Assembly: GCA_021772455.1 (NCBI GenBank)
Contig: JAJFLY010000012.1
Location: 1-36,425 of the forward strand
Reading direction: 5' to 3'
DNA from: Chlamydiota bacterium
Lineage (GTDB): Bacteria > Chlamydiota > Chlamydiia > Chlamydiales > JAAKFR01
Length of the DNA stretch: 36,425 bases
Shown: in pieces, positions 7,473 to 15,403 of the stretch
Numbering within the stretch: the first letter of the stretch is position 1
Layout of the letters: each line of letters starts with the position of its first letter
Made by a program: the position numbers and the translations under genes
The notes under the pieces: model-generated
What the model was told of the DNA's origin: nothing
The model's database searches: none
What the model saw: the letters and a program-made list of their open reading frames with translations, nothing else

Positions 7473-8906
7473 ATGCAAACATCTTTTAATAAACTATTTA
7501 TGTTTTCTGTAAGTGCTTTAATGATTTTCTCGCCCGCTTATTCTGAAACCAATGAAGCGCTGCTAAAGCAAATTTCTAAAGGTTTTTCAACCGTAGCCAA
7601 AAAAGCAACACCTGCAGTTGTCTACATCGAAAGTCAAGGAGCTGAAAAAACACAGAAGCTTCCCCGCAAACAAGGACCTATTGAAAACCCATTCGACCAA
7701 TTCAACGACGATTTTTTCAACCGCTTTTTTGGTTTCCCCTATCAACAGCAACAGCCAAAGCAAAAAAAGCAGGATATGGTGCGTGGATCGGGTTTTCTTG
7801 TAAGTGAAGACGGCTATATTGTGACAAATAACCACGTTGTCGAAAACGCCACCAAAGTCACTGTTACCTTTAATAATGGCAAGAAACTTCTCGCGACGAT
7901 CATCGGCACTGATCCTAAGACAGACTTGGCTGTTATTAAGATCGAGGAGAAAAAACTTCCCTTCCTCACTTTTGCCGATTCAGAAAAGCTTGAAGTTGGT
8001 GACTGGTCGATTGCAATTGGAAATCCTTTTGGACTTCAGGCAACAGTCACAGTTGGTGTTGTCAGCGCAAAAGGGCGTAGTCAACTTCATATCGCCGATT
8101 TCGAAGACTTTATTCAGACAGATGCTGCTATTAACCCTGGCAATTCAGGTGGACCTCTGCTTGATATCGAAAGCGAAGTGATCGGTGTCAATACCGCAAT
8201 CGTTAGTGGATCAGGCGGTTACATGGGAATTGGTTTTGCCATCCCAAGCAATATGGCAAAACGTATCATCGAGCAATTGATTAGCGATGGTCAGGTTACC
8301 AGAGGCTTTTTAGGAGTCTCCCTCCAACCAATCGATAGCGATTTAGCAAGTTTTTACAAGCTTAAATCGACAAATGGAGCGCTTGTCGCCGATGTCGTCA
8401 AAGGTTCTCCGGCAGAAAAAGGAGGCTTGCAGCAAGAAGATATCATCCTTAACTATAACGGAATGGCTGTAGACAGTATCAGCTCGCTTCGCAACGACGT
8501 CTCTTTGATGGCACCCGGCACCAAACTGAAATTGCGTATCAACAGAGATGGAAAAGAGAAAGATTTGAATATCGTGATCACTTCTATTCCAGAAGAAGCA
8601 GCCCAACCAGGAAGCTCGATTCAAAAGCTCGGGCTCATTGTCGAAAATTTAACACCAGAGCTCTCTCAAAAGCTCAACTATGCTGAAAATGAGGGAGTTG
8701 TCATTACACAGGTAGAGCCTGGCAGCCCTGCTGCTGAAGCAGCTTTAAGTCCTGGCAGCCTAATCATTGCGGTTAATAGACGTAAGGTCTCCAACTTGGA
8801 AGAGCTTACAAAGGCAGTACAAGCTGCAGCAAAAGAGAAGAGGGTTCTCTTAATGGTGCGCCAGGGCGAGTCTGTACGTTTCGTCGCCCTCCATTTCGAC
8901 GAGTAG
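7473..8906 (+). CDS. htrA: Periplasmic serine protease/chaperone HtrA (DegP-like)
   Basis: A 477-residue exported S1C protease. A TTG at 7461 is in frame, but ATG 7473 is preferred because GGAG (7463-7466) sits at proper distance and the signal peptide then begins normally (ending near SPAYS). The catalytic triad is visible: His121 in VTNNHVVENA, Asp151 in DPKTDLAVIKI, Ser225 in INPGNSGGPLLD. A Q-linker-rich loop (YQQQQPKQKKQ) precedes the protease domain. Two PDZ domains follow (about 270-360 and 375-475; GFLGVSLQPI begins the first). The role is degradation or refolding of misfolded envelope proteins. It corresponds to CT823 and keeps its place between preP and sucCD. It appears to have its own promoter at 7415-7443. 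Confidence 0.95.
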   Translation: MQTSFNKLFMFSVSALMIFSPAYSETNEALLKQISKGFSTVAKKATPAVVYIESQGAEKTQKLPRKQGPIENPFDQFNDDFFNRFFGFPYQQQQPKQKKQDMVRGSGFLVSEDGYIVTNNHVVENATKVTVTFNNGKKLLATIIGTDPKTDLAVIKIEEKKLPFLTFADSEKLEVGDWSIAIGNPFGLQATVTVGVVSAKGRSQLHIADFEDFIQTDAAINPGNSGGPLLDIESEVIGVNTAIVSGSGGYMGIGFAIPSNMAKRIIEQLISDGQVTRGFLGVSLQPIDSDLASFYKLKSTNGALVADVVKGSPAEKGGLQQEDIILNYNGMAVDSISSLRNDVSLMAPGTKLKLRINRDGKEKDLNIVITSIPEEAAQPGSSIQKLGLIVENLTPELSQKLNYAENEGVVITQVEPGSPAAEAALSPGSLIIAVNRRKVSNLEELTKAVQAAAKEKRVLLMVRQGESVRFVALHFDE

Positions 8907-8951
8907 CTAGAGAGTTTTGGTAGTCTTTGGAATCTTTTTGCCTCATTCGAC

Positions 8952-8998
8952 CGATCTCGAGCGAAGATAGTGTGAGTAATACAGCGAGCGAGAGATCG
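8952..8998. terminator. Weak hairpin between convergent genes
   Basis: CGATCTC (8952-8958) can pair with GAGATCG (8992-8998) across a 33-base loop. It sits in the 113-base gap where htrA (plus) and the gene at 9020 (minus) converge. No T-run follows on either strand, so a role in termination is only suggested by position. Confidence 0.2.
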
Positions 8999-9019
8999 TT
9001 CAAGTACCGTCCACTAACC

Positions 9020-9379
9020 CTATTCCACGGAGTCGCTGAGGTGGGTGATAAGGGTTAATATTTGATCCATCACTTCTTGTGCGTGGTGGGAACATGTGGG
9101 ATGGGAGCGAATGATCGTAGAGAGCGTTTCACGCTGATCGTAGAAATATGCTAAAACCTCTTCTTGCGAATGCAATAGAGCTGCTAACTGCCCCTCCTCG
9201 ATCTTCTCGAGTTGTTCCCTGATTCTTTGGACCTCTTTTTCAGCGATCGCCTCTTCTAGTCGGAGTACGCGCGATTGGGCGTGGGTCAACTCTGTTTGAG
9301 CGTGGCTCAAATCGCGTTTTAACTCGGGAAGCCCACCGCGCAATGAAGCGTGGGCGTGCGCCCCGACTATAAGTAGCAT
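9020..9379 (-). CDS. Small exported coiled-coil protein, unknown function
   Basis: The C-terminal part is rich in heptads (LPELKRDLSHAQTELTHAQ, then VLRLEEAIAEKEVQRIREQ), followed by a less regular region ending HLSDSVE. The only in-frame ATG near the export signal is at 9379, giving 119 residues but a truncated signal (MLLIVGAHAHA). Extending the frame upstream gives IIQRFLLMLLIVGAHAHA, a complete signal peptide cut after AHA. The sequence GGGAGG lies six bases before an ATC codon at 9398-9400, so a non-AUG start (ATC 9400 or ATA 9397) is possible; in-frame TTG codons further upstream lack a Shine-Dalgarno. I do not recognise a family. It follows the M50 gene by about 60-80 bases and may have its own promoter. 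Confidence 0.6.
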   Translation of the reverse strand: MLLIVGAHAHASLRGGLPELKRDLSHAQTELTHAQSRVLRLEEAIAEKEVQRIREQLEKIEEGQLAALLHSQEEVLAYFYDQRETLSTIIRSHPTCSHHAQEVMDQILTLITHLSDSVE

Positions 9380-9424
9380 CAATAGAAAACGCTGTATGAT
9401 GGCAACCCTCCCTGTTGGAAAGAT

Positions 9425-9454
9425 TGCATAGCAAAGAAATTGCAAATATAGCAA
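9425..9454 (-). promoter_or_regulatory. Possible promoter for the coiled-coil protein gene
   Basis: On the minus strand TTGCTA (9454-9449), an 18-base spacer, and TATGCA (9430-9425). It lies just after the M50 stop and before GGGAGG. The hexamers are only partial matches. Confidence 0.3.
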
Positions 9455-9461
9455 GAAAAAA

Positions 9462-10607
9462 TTACTGCGAGTGTGTACGCTCGAAGGATTGAAAGTGGGG
9501 ATCGTTGCGAATTTGGTCAAATTCTGTGCGCCCAATCGCCTCTTTTACAGAGGTTAATCCTTCCCTTTGCGAACACTCAAGCCACCCAACTGCCGGCTCA
9601 ACACGCGACATCGCAGCAAATGCAAGTGCATTGATCAAAGCGGTGTCAGCTGAGGGGTTATCTTGAAAGCACTTGTTTCCTATCTCCGCAACGGTTTTGT
9701 AGTCACCATTCATATAGGCTAAAAAATGGAAGGTTGCAAGATTTTCGCCAGAAAGAGTTTTGCGAAGGGGGAGCAGAAGTCGATACGCCTCTTCATAACG
9801 CTCCTGACTGCGATAAATCTCGGCCATTTCCTGAGTTGCAACCGTAAAGAGGATCCCCTCATTGGTTTGCTCTTGGATCTGCCGAAGCTTTGTGAGCGCC
9901 TCTTCAGAGCGGCCCGCTTGAAAATCGGCATCGGCAGATTTCATCAACTCCTGCAAGTCGGTATCGCGATCCTTCTCGGTGAAGATTTTGTAGTAACGGA
10001 GCGAGCGGAAGCTCTCGAAAGTTAAAATCAAAAATAGAGCCCCGATTAAAAACATGCCCATGGCAAAAAAGAAAATACTGATGGCCACAGCGATCACAAG
10101 ACCAGTAATAATTGCCATCTTCACCCCTTTAAACCCAAATATGGCTTCGAGGATGATACTCAATAGATGCCCCCCATCTAGGGGAAGGACTGGAACGAGG
10201 TTGATGACTGTCCAGAAGAGATTGGCAACAAATGTGAACTTTACTAAAAATGCAATTGACTGTGATTCAATCGCTACGTTCTGATAAATGACATAGGCGA
10301 TCAGAAAAAGAAGAAATCCAGCGGCAGGACCATTCAAGACAACAAGAAACTCTTCCCATAGCTTGAGCTTGCGCCCTTCCCGATAGGTAAATCCCCCGAA
10401 AGCAGCGAGCTCAATGCGCGCCTTTTGCCCAAAAAGCATCGAAGTGAGAGCATGGCCAAACTCATGAAATATGACAGAAAACAAGATCACCGCCACACAG
10501 ATAAGCGCCCCAGTGAGGGTCGAGGTCCACATCCAGCCAATAAAAAAGGAGATCAACCAAAAAAGAGGGTGGATCGAAAGGGGAATTTTCCCAGGGATTG
10601 TGAGCAT
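9462..10607 (-). CDS. M50 (site-2 protease type) membrane metalloprotease with C-terminal TPR region
   Basis: A 381-residue membrane protein. HEFGH (residues 48-52) is the zinc motif in a transmembrane helix, and NLVPVLPLDGGH (136-147) gives the NxxPxxPLDGG motif with the third metal ligand. Several hydrophobic helices occupy residues 10-200. There is no PDZ domain and no CBS domain. Residues about 215-380 are soluble and helical with TPR-like repeats (ADFQAGRSEEALTKLRQI; YRSQERYEEAYRLLLPLRK), a probable partner-binding module. This layout fits S2P/SpoIVFB-type intramembrane proteases rather than RseP. The ATG overlaps the sucD stop by one base (TAATG at 10609-10605), so it is probably translated from the sucCD transcript. 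The substrate is unknown. Confidence 0.85.
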   Translation of the reverse strand: MLTIPGKIPLSIHPLFWLISFFIGWMWTSTLTGALICVAVILFSVIFHEFGHALTSMLFGQKARIELAAFGGFTYREGRKLKLWEEFLVVLNGPAAGFLLFLIAYVIYQNVAIESQSIAFLVKFTFVANLFWTVINLVPVLPLDGGHLLSIILEAIFGFKGVKMAIITGLVIAVAISIFFFAMGMFLIGALFLILTFESFRSLRYYKIFTEKDRDTDLQELMKSADADFQAGRSEEALTKLRQIQEQTNEGILFTVATQEMAEIYRSQERYEEAYRLLLPLRKTLSGENLATFHFLAYMNGDYKTVAEIGNKCFQDNPSADTALINALAFAAMSRVEPAVGWLECSQREGLTSVKEAIGRTEFDQIRNDPHFQSFERTHSQ

Positions 10608-11476
10608 TAAAGTACCGATTTTAACGTTTCGCCAATTATTGAAGGGGTTGAGGCTACTGCCACACCCGCTGCTTTAAGGGCGGCTATTTTGTCCTTTGCA
10701 GTCCCTTTTCCGCCAGAAATAATTGCGCCTGCGTGTCCCATTCGTCTTCCAGGAGGGGCGGTTTGGCCCGCAATAAAAGCGACAACCGGCTTTGAAGCGT
10801 GCGCCTTGATCCAGTCAGCCGCTTCCTCCTCAGCTGTCCCTCCAATCTCCCCAATCATCAACATCGCCTCTGTTTCGGGGTCATTTTCGAAAAGTTCGAG
10901 CATGTCGATGAAATTTGTCCCATTTAGAGGATCGCCCCCGATTCCCACACATGTACTTTGTCCAAATCCTTGCTGCGTCGTCTGCCAAACAGCCTCATAA
11001 GTCAATGTTCCTGAGCGCGAAACGATTCCCACCTTCCCTCTTTTGTGAATATAGCCCGGCATAATGCCGATTTTACACTCACCAGGGGTGATAATTCCCG
11101 GGCAATTAGGCCCGATCAAACGGCTTGTTTTGCTGTGCTTCATCACCTGCGAAACTTCCAACATATCGCGAACCGGAATCCCCTCAGTTATACAGATAAT
11201 CAGAGGGATATCGGAATCCTCAGCCTCTAAGATTGCCTCGGCAGCAAATGGAGCTGGTACAAAGATCAAACTCGCATCACAATCGGTTGCAAGCTTCGCC
11301 TCTTTGACCGTATCAAAAACCGGAAGACCGAGATGAGTCTGCCCTCCCTTTCCCGGAGTGACCCCACCCACATATTTAGAGCCATACGCAATCCCCTGCT
11401 CGGTATGGAATGACCCCGCTTTTCCGGTGAGTCCCTGCGTAATCACCTTTGTTTCTTTATCAACTAGGACTGCCAT
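10607..11476 (-). CDS. sucD: Succinyl-CoA synthetase alpha subunit
   Basis: A 289-residue protein of normal family length. The N-terminal CoA-binding Rossmann region carries [16 protein letters not shown], and residues 120-128 read LIGPNCPGI. The phosphorylated histidine is His248 in [15 protein letters not shown]. With SucC it interconverts succinyl-CoA and succinate with NTP formation in the partial TCA cycle. Its ATG overlaps the sucC stop by one base (TAATG), the usual arrangement for stoichiometric subunits. It corresponds to CT822. Confidence 0.97.
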   Translation of the reverse strand: MAVLVDKETKVITQGLTGKAGSFHTEQGIAYGSKYVGGVTPGKGGQTHLGLPVFDTVKEAKLATDCDASLIFVPAPFAAEAILEAEDSDIPLIICITEGIPVRDMLEVSQVMKHSKTSRLIGPNCPGIITPGECKIGIMPGYIHKRGKVGIVSRSGTLTYEAVWQTTQQGFGQSTCVGIGGDPLNGTNFIDMLELFENDPETEAMLMIGEIGGTAEEEAADWIKAHASKPVVAFIAGQTAPPGRRMGHAGAIISGGKGTAKDKIAALKAAGVAVASTPSIIGETLKSVL

Positions 11477-12645
11477 TACCCATTCTCCTTTGCTGCTTCA
11501 ACCGCTTTGATCGCCCCATTGGCCATCGTATCGACTGTGATGATATTCAGCCCCGATTCCTTTAGAACCTTCTTTCCAATATCTACGTTGGTTCCTTCCA
11601 TTCTTACGATCAGTGGTACGCGCACCCGATCGATTTTGCTCGCCTCTACGATCCCATGGGCCAAAACACCACAGTCCATAATCCCTCCGAAGATATTCAC
11701 AAAAATTGCTTTTACCTTCGGGTCGAGCAAAATAATTTTAAACCCGTGCGCAACCACTTCTTTAGAAGCTCCCCCTCCCACATCCAAAAAATTTGCAGGC
11801 TCGCCCCCATAATGATGGATGATGTCCATCGTTGCCATTGCAAGCCCTGCCCCATTGACCAAACATCCGATCTCTCCATCCAGACCGATGTAGGCCAAGT
11901 CATATTCCTTTGCCATCACCTCATTGGGTGTCTGCTGAGAGGGATCGTACCACCCAGCAATCTCAGGCTGACGATAAAGAGCGTTGTCATCGACCGTGAA
12001 TTTCGCATCGATTGCAGACAATTTCCCCTCTTCAGTAACAACAAGAGGATTAATTTCTAAAAGAGCGGCATCGGTTTCAATAAATGCCTTCGCCAGATTG
12101 GCAACGAGGCGCATCCCTTCTTTTGCCAACTCCCCACTCCATCCCATAAACTTGGCAATGTTTTGTAAATGATAGCGCTTAACTGTCCCATCAATGCCAA
12201 AAGTAACCTTGAGAATCCTCTCCGGATTGGTCTCAGCGATCTCCTCAATTTCCATCCCCCCTTCCTGAGAGGCGATCAAAATAGGTAAACCCATTGAACG
12301 ATCGATTGTCGCCGCCAAATAGTACTCTTTTTTAATCGAGACGGGGGGAGCAATCAGCACACTATTTGCAACCACCCCAAGTGGGCCTGTCTGGTTGTTC
12401 ACAATCTTCATCCCGATCAGCTCAGACGAGACGCGCTCGATCTCTTCGGGAGATTTGGCAAACTTTACCCCACCAGCTTTTCCACGGCCGCCAGCATGTA
12501 TCTGCACTTTGACAACCGCTTCATCTGTCTTAAGCTCTTTAATCGCTGCCTTAACTTCTTCAGCATTTGAAGCAATCGCAAATGGCGGGACCGGAATGCC
12601 ATACTTTACTAATAATTTTTTAGCTTGAAACTCATGAATATTCAT
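11476..12645 (-). CDS. sucC: Succinyl-CoA synthetase beta subunit
   Basis: A 389-residue protein beginning [20 protein letters not shown], typical of the family. An ATP-grasp domain covers the first 240 residues ([17 protein letters not shown], and [12 protein letters not shown] as the metal-binding segment). The C-terminal domain carries [12 protein letters not shown] and [14 protein letters not shown]. It supplies the nucleotide site of the enzyme. AGAGG lies about seven bases before the ATG. It is first in the minus-strand operon sucC-sucD-M50, opposite ftsY. It corresponds to CT821. Confidence 0.97.
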   Translation of the reverse strand: MNIHEFQAKKLLVKYGIPVPPFAIASNAEEVKAAIKELKTDEAVVKVQIHAGGRGKAGGVKFAKSPEEIERVSSELIGMKIVNNQTGPLGVVANSVLIAPPVSIKKEYYLAATIDRSMGLPILIASQEGGMEIEEIAETNPERILKVTFGIDGTVKRYHLQNIAKFMGWSGELAKEGMRLVANLAKAFIETDAALLEINPLVVTEEGKLSAIDAKFTVDDNALYRQPEIAGWYDPSQQTPNEVMAKEYDLAYIGLDGEIGCLVNGAGLAMATMDIIHHYGGEPANFLDVGGGASKEVVAHGFKIILLDPKVKAIFVNIFGGIMDCGVLAHGIVEASKIDRVRVPLIVRMEGTNVDIGKKVLKESGLNIITVDTMANGAIKAVEAAKENG

Positions 12646-12664
12646 TTTCTTCCTCTCTGATCCC

Positions 12665-12693
12665 CTTATGTGCTATGCTAGATTTTCATTCAA
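12665..12693 (-). promoter_or_regulatory. Putative promoter of the sucC-sucD-M50 operon
   Basis: On the minus strand TTGAAT (12693-12688), a 17-base spacer, and CATAAG (12670-12665), each 4/6 to consensus. It lies in the 64-base gap between divergent sucC and ftsY, about 20 bases before sucC. Confidence 0.4.
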
Positions 12694-12709
12694 TGACGGA
12701 AACAGAGCT

Positions 12710-13567
12710 ATGTTGAAATTCTTTGGTAAAAAACTACGCGACCTCTTCAAAGGAAAAGTCAACGAAGAGATGTTAGAAGAGCTAGAAGAGCTCTTTTATA
12801 AGGCAGATTTGGGACCTGCAACCAGCCACGCCCTTGCCGAGCATGTCCGTGTATTAGCGAAAAAAAATGCCTCCTGCGAAGAGATCCTCGACGAAATTAA
12901 GGAAGACCTTGTTCAACAACTTCTTACCCTTCCGACCTCCTCTACCGAGAGTGGCAATCCCCATATCGTCCTCATTGTCGGTGTGAACGGAAATGGGAAA
13001 ACCACCTCCGTTGCCAAACTCGCCCACCACTATCAAGCCCAAGGAAAAAAAGTGCTCATCGCCGCTGCCGACACCTTTCGTGCAGCCGCAATCGAGCAGC
13101 TTGAAAAGTGGGCAGACCAAACAGGGTGCGCGCTTGTGAAAGGGCGCCACGGGAGTGACCCTGCTGCTGTTGTGTTCGATGCCATCGAAGCTGCCAAAAG
13201 CCGCGAGTGTGATATCGTGCTCGTTGATACGGCAGGACGGCTGCACACCAAAACAGATTTAATGAAAGAACTGGAAAAGATTTGCAGAGTCTGTGGAAAA
13301 GCACTTCCTGGTGCCCCGCATGAAACACTTCTTGTGCTGGACGCCACGATCGGACAAAACGGCGTTGAGCAAGCGCTTATCTTCCATAAATTTACCCCTT
13401 TAAGTGGCCTTATCCTAACGAAACTCGATGGATCGGCAAAAGGGGGAACAGCGATTGCCATTCAAAAGAAGTTGCAACTCCCGATCAAGTACATCGGAAC
13501 AGGAGAGACCCTCGAAGCCTTCTCCCGTTTTAATCCCAAAGAGTTTGTGAACGCTTTATTTGGCTAA
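12710..13567 (+). CDS. ftsY: Signal recognition particle receptor FtsY
   Basis: A 285-residue SRP-type GTPase. The start is set at ATG 12710 (MLKFFGKKLRDLF); an in-frame ATG at 12668 would add 14 residues that overlap the promoter region of sucC. The acidic N-terminal domain of E. coli FtsY is missing, as is common in Chlamydiae. The N domain (residues 1-80) is followed by the G domain: GVNGNGKTT (91-99), DTFRAAAIEQ (121-130), DTAGR (173-177) and TKLDG (237-241). It docks ribosome-nascent chain-SRP complexes at the inner membrane. Its TAA stop overlaps the TAG stop of the convergent gene. Confidence 0.96.
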   Translation: MLKFFGKKLRDLFKGKVNEEMLEELEELFYKADLGPATSHALAEHVRVLAKKNASCEEILDEIKEDLVQQLLTLPTSSTESGNPHIVLIVGVNGNGKTTSVAKLAHHYQAQGKKVLIAAADTFRAAAIEQLEKWADQTGCALVKGRHGSDPAAVVFDAIEAAKSRECDIVLVDTAGRLHTKTDLMKELEKICRVCGKALPGAPHETLLVLDATIGQNGVEQALIFHKFTPLSGLILTKLDGSAKGGTAIAIQKKLQLPIKYIGTGETLEAFSRFNPKEFVNALFG

Positions 13568-13980
13568 ACTTGTGCTCTTCTTGAACACAATCCGATGGTG
13601 TGACAACTCGAAACTAAATATGCACACAATATCATGGAACTAAGAGCTCTACAAGAAAGATACCCTGCAACACCTAACCCCCCTAAGGTAATAGGCACAG
13701 CAAGAGTCCATAGAATTGACAACCTAAATAAGCTTCCCTCCATCCGCTCTTTTAACTTACCAGTGGTCATATTGAAAAAAAATGCTCCTCCCCCTAATCC
13801 AAGAGCAAGGTAGCCCATAGTAACATCCGAAAAAGCACTAAACATCCCAATAAGACTAACAACAAAAAGAGCGACCTCGGCAATCCTTTTCACCCCTTGC
13901 GTCATACAGCAGTGTGGTTCAACCTCTCGCAGAGCATGTTCCCCTGTCCCAAGCCTCCTGCAACAGCTTAAAAATGTCAT
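13564..13980 (-). CDS. Small multi-pass membrane protein, hypothetical
   Basis: A 138-residue protein from ATG 13980 (MTFLSCCRR), chosen because GGGGAAGAG lies three bases upstream; a start at 14007 would add nine residues. Three to four hydrophobic segments are visible: VALFVVSLIGMFSAF, YLALGLGGGAFFF, LWTLAVPITLGGLGVAGYL, and a weaker one near the end. Cysteines are frequent at both ends. The composition is AT-rich compared with ftsY and the desaturase. I do not recognise a family. TATAAC about 40 bases upstream could be a -10 box without a clear -35. The size and tandem hydrophobic segments would also suit an inclusion-membrane-type effector, but this is speculation. Confidence 0.6.
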   Translation of the reverse strand: MTFLSCCRRLGTGEHALREVEPHCCMTQGVKRIAEVALFVVSLIGMFSAFSDVTMGYLALGLGGGAFFFNMTTGKLKERMEGSLFRLSILWTLAVPITLGGLGVAGYLSCRALSSMILCAYLVSSCHTIGLCSRRAQV

Positions 13981-14080
13981 AATCTCTTCCCCTTCTAATT
14001 TAAGCATTAGTTATAGCTTATTCCTTAAAATTTCACTAGAACGGAACCTTCAGTAAAAATATTTTTGAAACATTACAAGG

Positions 14081-14146
14081 AACCTCAATCCCTTTATCAC
14101 TACAAGCAATTGGGCCTGACAAAGGCCTCAATAATAAATTGAGGTT
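14081..14146 (+). promoter_or_regulatory. Overlapping inverted repeats, possible operator of the desaturase
   Basis: AACCTCAAT (14081-14089) and ATTGAGGTT (14138-14146) are perfectly complementary. A second CCTCAAT (14126-14132) also pairs with ATTGAGG (14138-14144) around a five-base loop. The block ends 18 bases before an extended -10 element, so it is placed like a repressor or activator site. It could instead form RNA hairpins in a transcript starting further upstream. Confidence 0.35.
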
Positions 14147-14164
14147 TATATGATCGAGGCTTTC

Positions 14165-14173
14165 TGCTATACT
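14165..14173 (+). promoter_or_regulatory. Extended -10 promoter element of the desaturase gene
   Basis: TGCTATACT is an extended -10 (TGn then TATACT, 5/6 to consensus), about 29 bases before the desaturase ATG. No good -35 is present, which suits an extended -10 promoter or one needing an activator. Confidence 0.4.
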
Positions 14174-14201
14174 GACCCTTCGAAAACAATTAGGGTGTCA
14201 G

Positions 14202-15305
14202 ATGAAAAAGCCGATTGATTGGGGAATGGCGAGTTTTTTAATCTCTTACCAGCTCTTTTTACTTATCTCTCTTCCGTTTTACTTCTATTTCGCAACTACT
14301 AGCCTTGCGATGTTCGGGATCGGCGCTCTCTTGCTTTATACCGCAGGTCTTAGTGTAACGGCGGGTTACCATCGCTATTTCTCGCACCGGACCTACAAAA
14401 CGCGTCCTATTGTCGAGTCGGTCCTGTTATTTTTTGGAGCTCTCGCGCTGCAAGGAAGCGCGCTTAAATGGTCCCATGATCACCGCCTCCACCATGCCCA
14501 TGTCGATACGGATGAAGATCCCTATTCAATCAATAAGGGGTTCTGGTACGCCCACTTCCTATGGATGTTGGAAAAAGCCAAGCCGATCGAGCCAAAACTC
14601 GTCAGTGATTTAATGCAAAACCCGCGGGTCATGTTCCAACATCGCTTTATTCTTCCTCTGATGTTTGGATCAAACGCTCTTGTCTGGCTCCTTGTGGGCT
14701 GGCTAATGAATGATTATCTTGGCTCTTTCTTTATCGCAGTTGCTTTACGTATTTTTGTTCTTCACCACTTTACCTGGTTTATTAACTCTCTCGCTCATAC
14801 GTGGGGAGATAGACCTTTTTGCCAAGAACAAACGGCTGTAAATAACTACGCTCTTTGCTTCCTAACCTTCGGGGAAGGGTACCACAACTACCATCATGTT
14901 TTTGCAAAAGATTATCGAAACGGTGTGCGCTGGTTCCATTTTGATCCGACAAAGTGGCTCATTTGGACGCTATCCAGATTTGGTCTCATAAAAGATTTGC
15001 GCCGTATGGATAAGCTCACAATCAAAAAGCGTCTGGTTCTTGAGCGCAAAGCCCTTCTTCTGGAGAAGATCGAAAAGCTCCCCCACGTCAAACAGCAGCA
15101 GCTGGTTGATCAAGTCGAGTCGGCGTCTAGTAAAATGCTTGATAAGCTCGTTAGTTTCAATAATCTCTACAAAGAGCTACGCACAGTTAAGCAGCCTGCA
15201 CTCATCAAAGAATTTAAGCTGATTCAAGCGAGTCTTAAAGAGGACTGGAAAAACTGGAAGCAGCTTTCAAGAGGGATCTTGAATCAGAAAACTATTTCTA
15301 CTTAA
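14202..15305 (+). CDS. Membrane acyl-CoA (delta-9 type) fatty acid desaturase
   Basis: A 367-residue protein. The three histidine boxes of di-iron membrane desaturases are present: HRYFSH (57-62), HDHRLHH (92-98) and HNYHH (228-232), with WSHDHRLHHAHVDT matching the stearoyl-CoA desaturase/DesC family. Four hydrophobic segments lie at about 10-50, 72-88, 150-170 and 175-200. It should insert a cis double bond into acyl chains at the membrane using O2 and an electron donor that is not encoded here. Residues about 270-367 form a charged, heptad-rich tail not usual for the family. I do not recall this gene from C. trachomatis. It is transcribed alone, with a putative operator and an extended -10 upstream. 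Confidence 0.9.
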   Translation: MKKPIDWGMASFLISYQLFLLISLPFYFYFATTSLAMFGIGALLLYTAGLSVTAGYHRYFSHRTYKTRPIVESVLLFFGALALQGSALKWSHDHRLHHAHVDTDEDPYSINKGFWYAHFLWMLEKAKPIEPKLVSDLMQNPRVMFQHRFILPLMFGSNALVWLLVGWLMNDYLGSFFIAVALRIFVLHHFTWFINSLAHTWGDRPFCQEQTAVNNYALCFLTFGEGYHNYHHVFAKDYRNGVRWFHFDPTKWLIWTLSRFGLIKDLRRMDKLTIKKRLVLERKALLLEKIEKLPHVKQQQLVDQVESASSKMLDKLVSFNNLYKELRTVKQPALIKEFKLIQASLKEDWKNWKQLSRGILNQKTIST

Positions 15306-15323
15306 GACGGTTGATAAAATCGA

Positions 15324-15371
15324 GAATTGCGCTTCTGCTTGAACGACTCCCGTTCCAGCTGAGCGCAATTC
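15324..15371. terminator. Strong hairpin between convergent genes
   Basis: GAATTGCGCT (15324-15333) pairs perfectly with AGCGCAATTC (15362-15371). Inside, CTTGAACG (15338-15345) pairs with CGTTCCAG (15351-15358) at seven of eight positions around a five-base loop. It fills the 98-base gap between the desaturase (plus) and the BI-1 gene (minus). A clear T-run is lacking on both sides, so it may be a bidirectional terminator of poor type or a 3'-end stabiliser. Confidence 0.45.
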
Positions 15372-15403
15372 GTATATAAGAGCAACCGGTTTGGCTGCAA
15401 CTA

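Noticed and set aside
12668-12709. Upstream ATG for ftsY
   Set aside because: The added residues (MCYARFSFNDGNRA) are not part of the N domain and overlap the divergent promoter; the FtsY start MLKFFGKKLRDLF fits the family.
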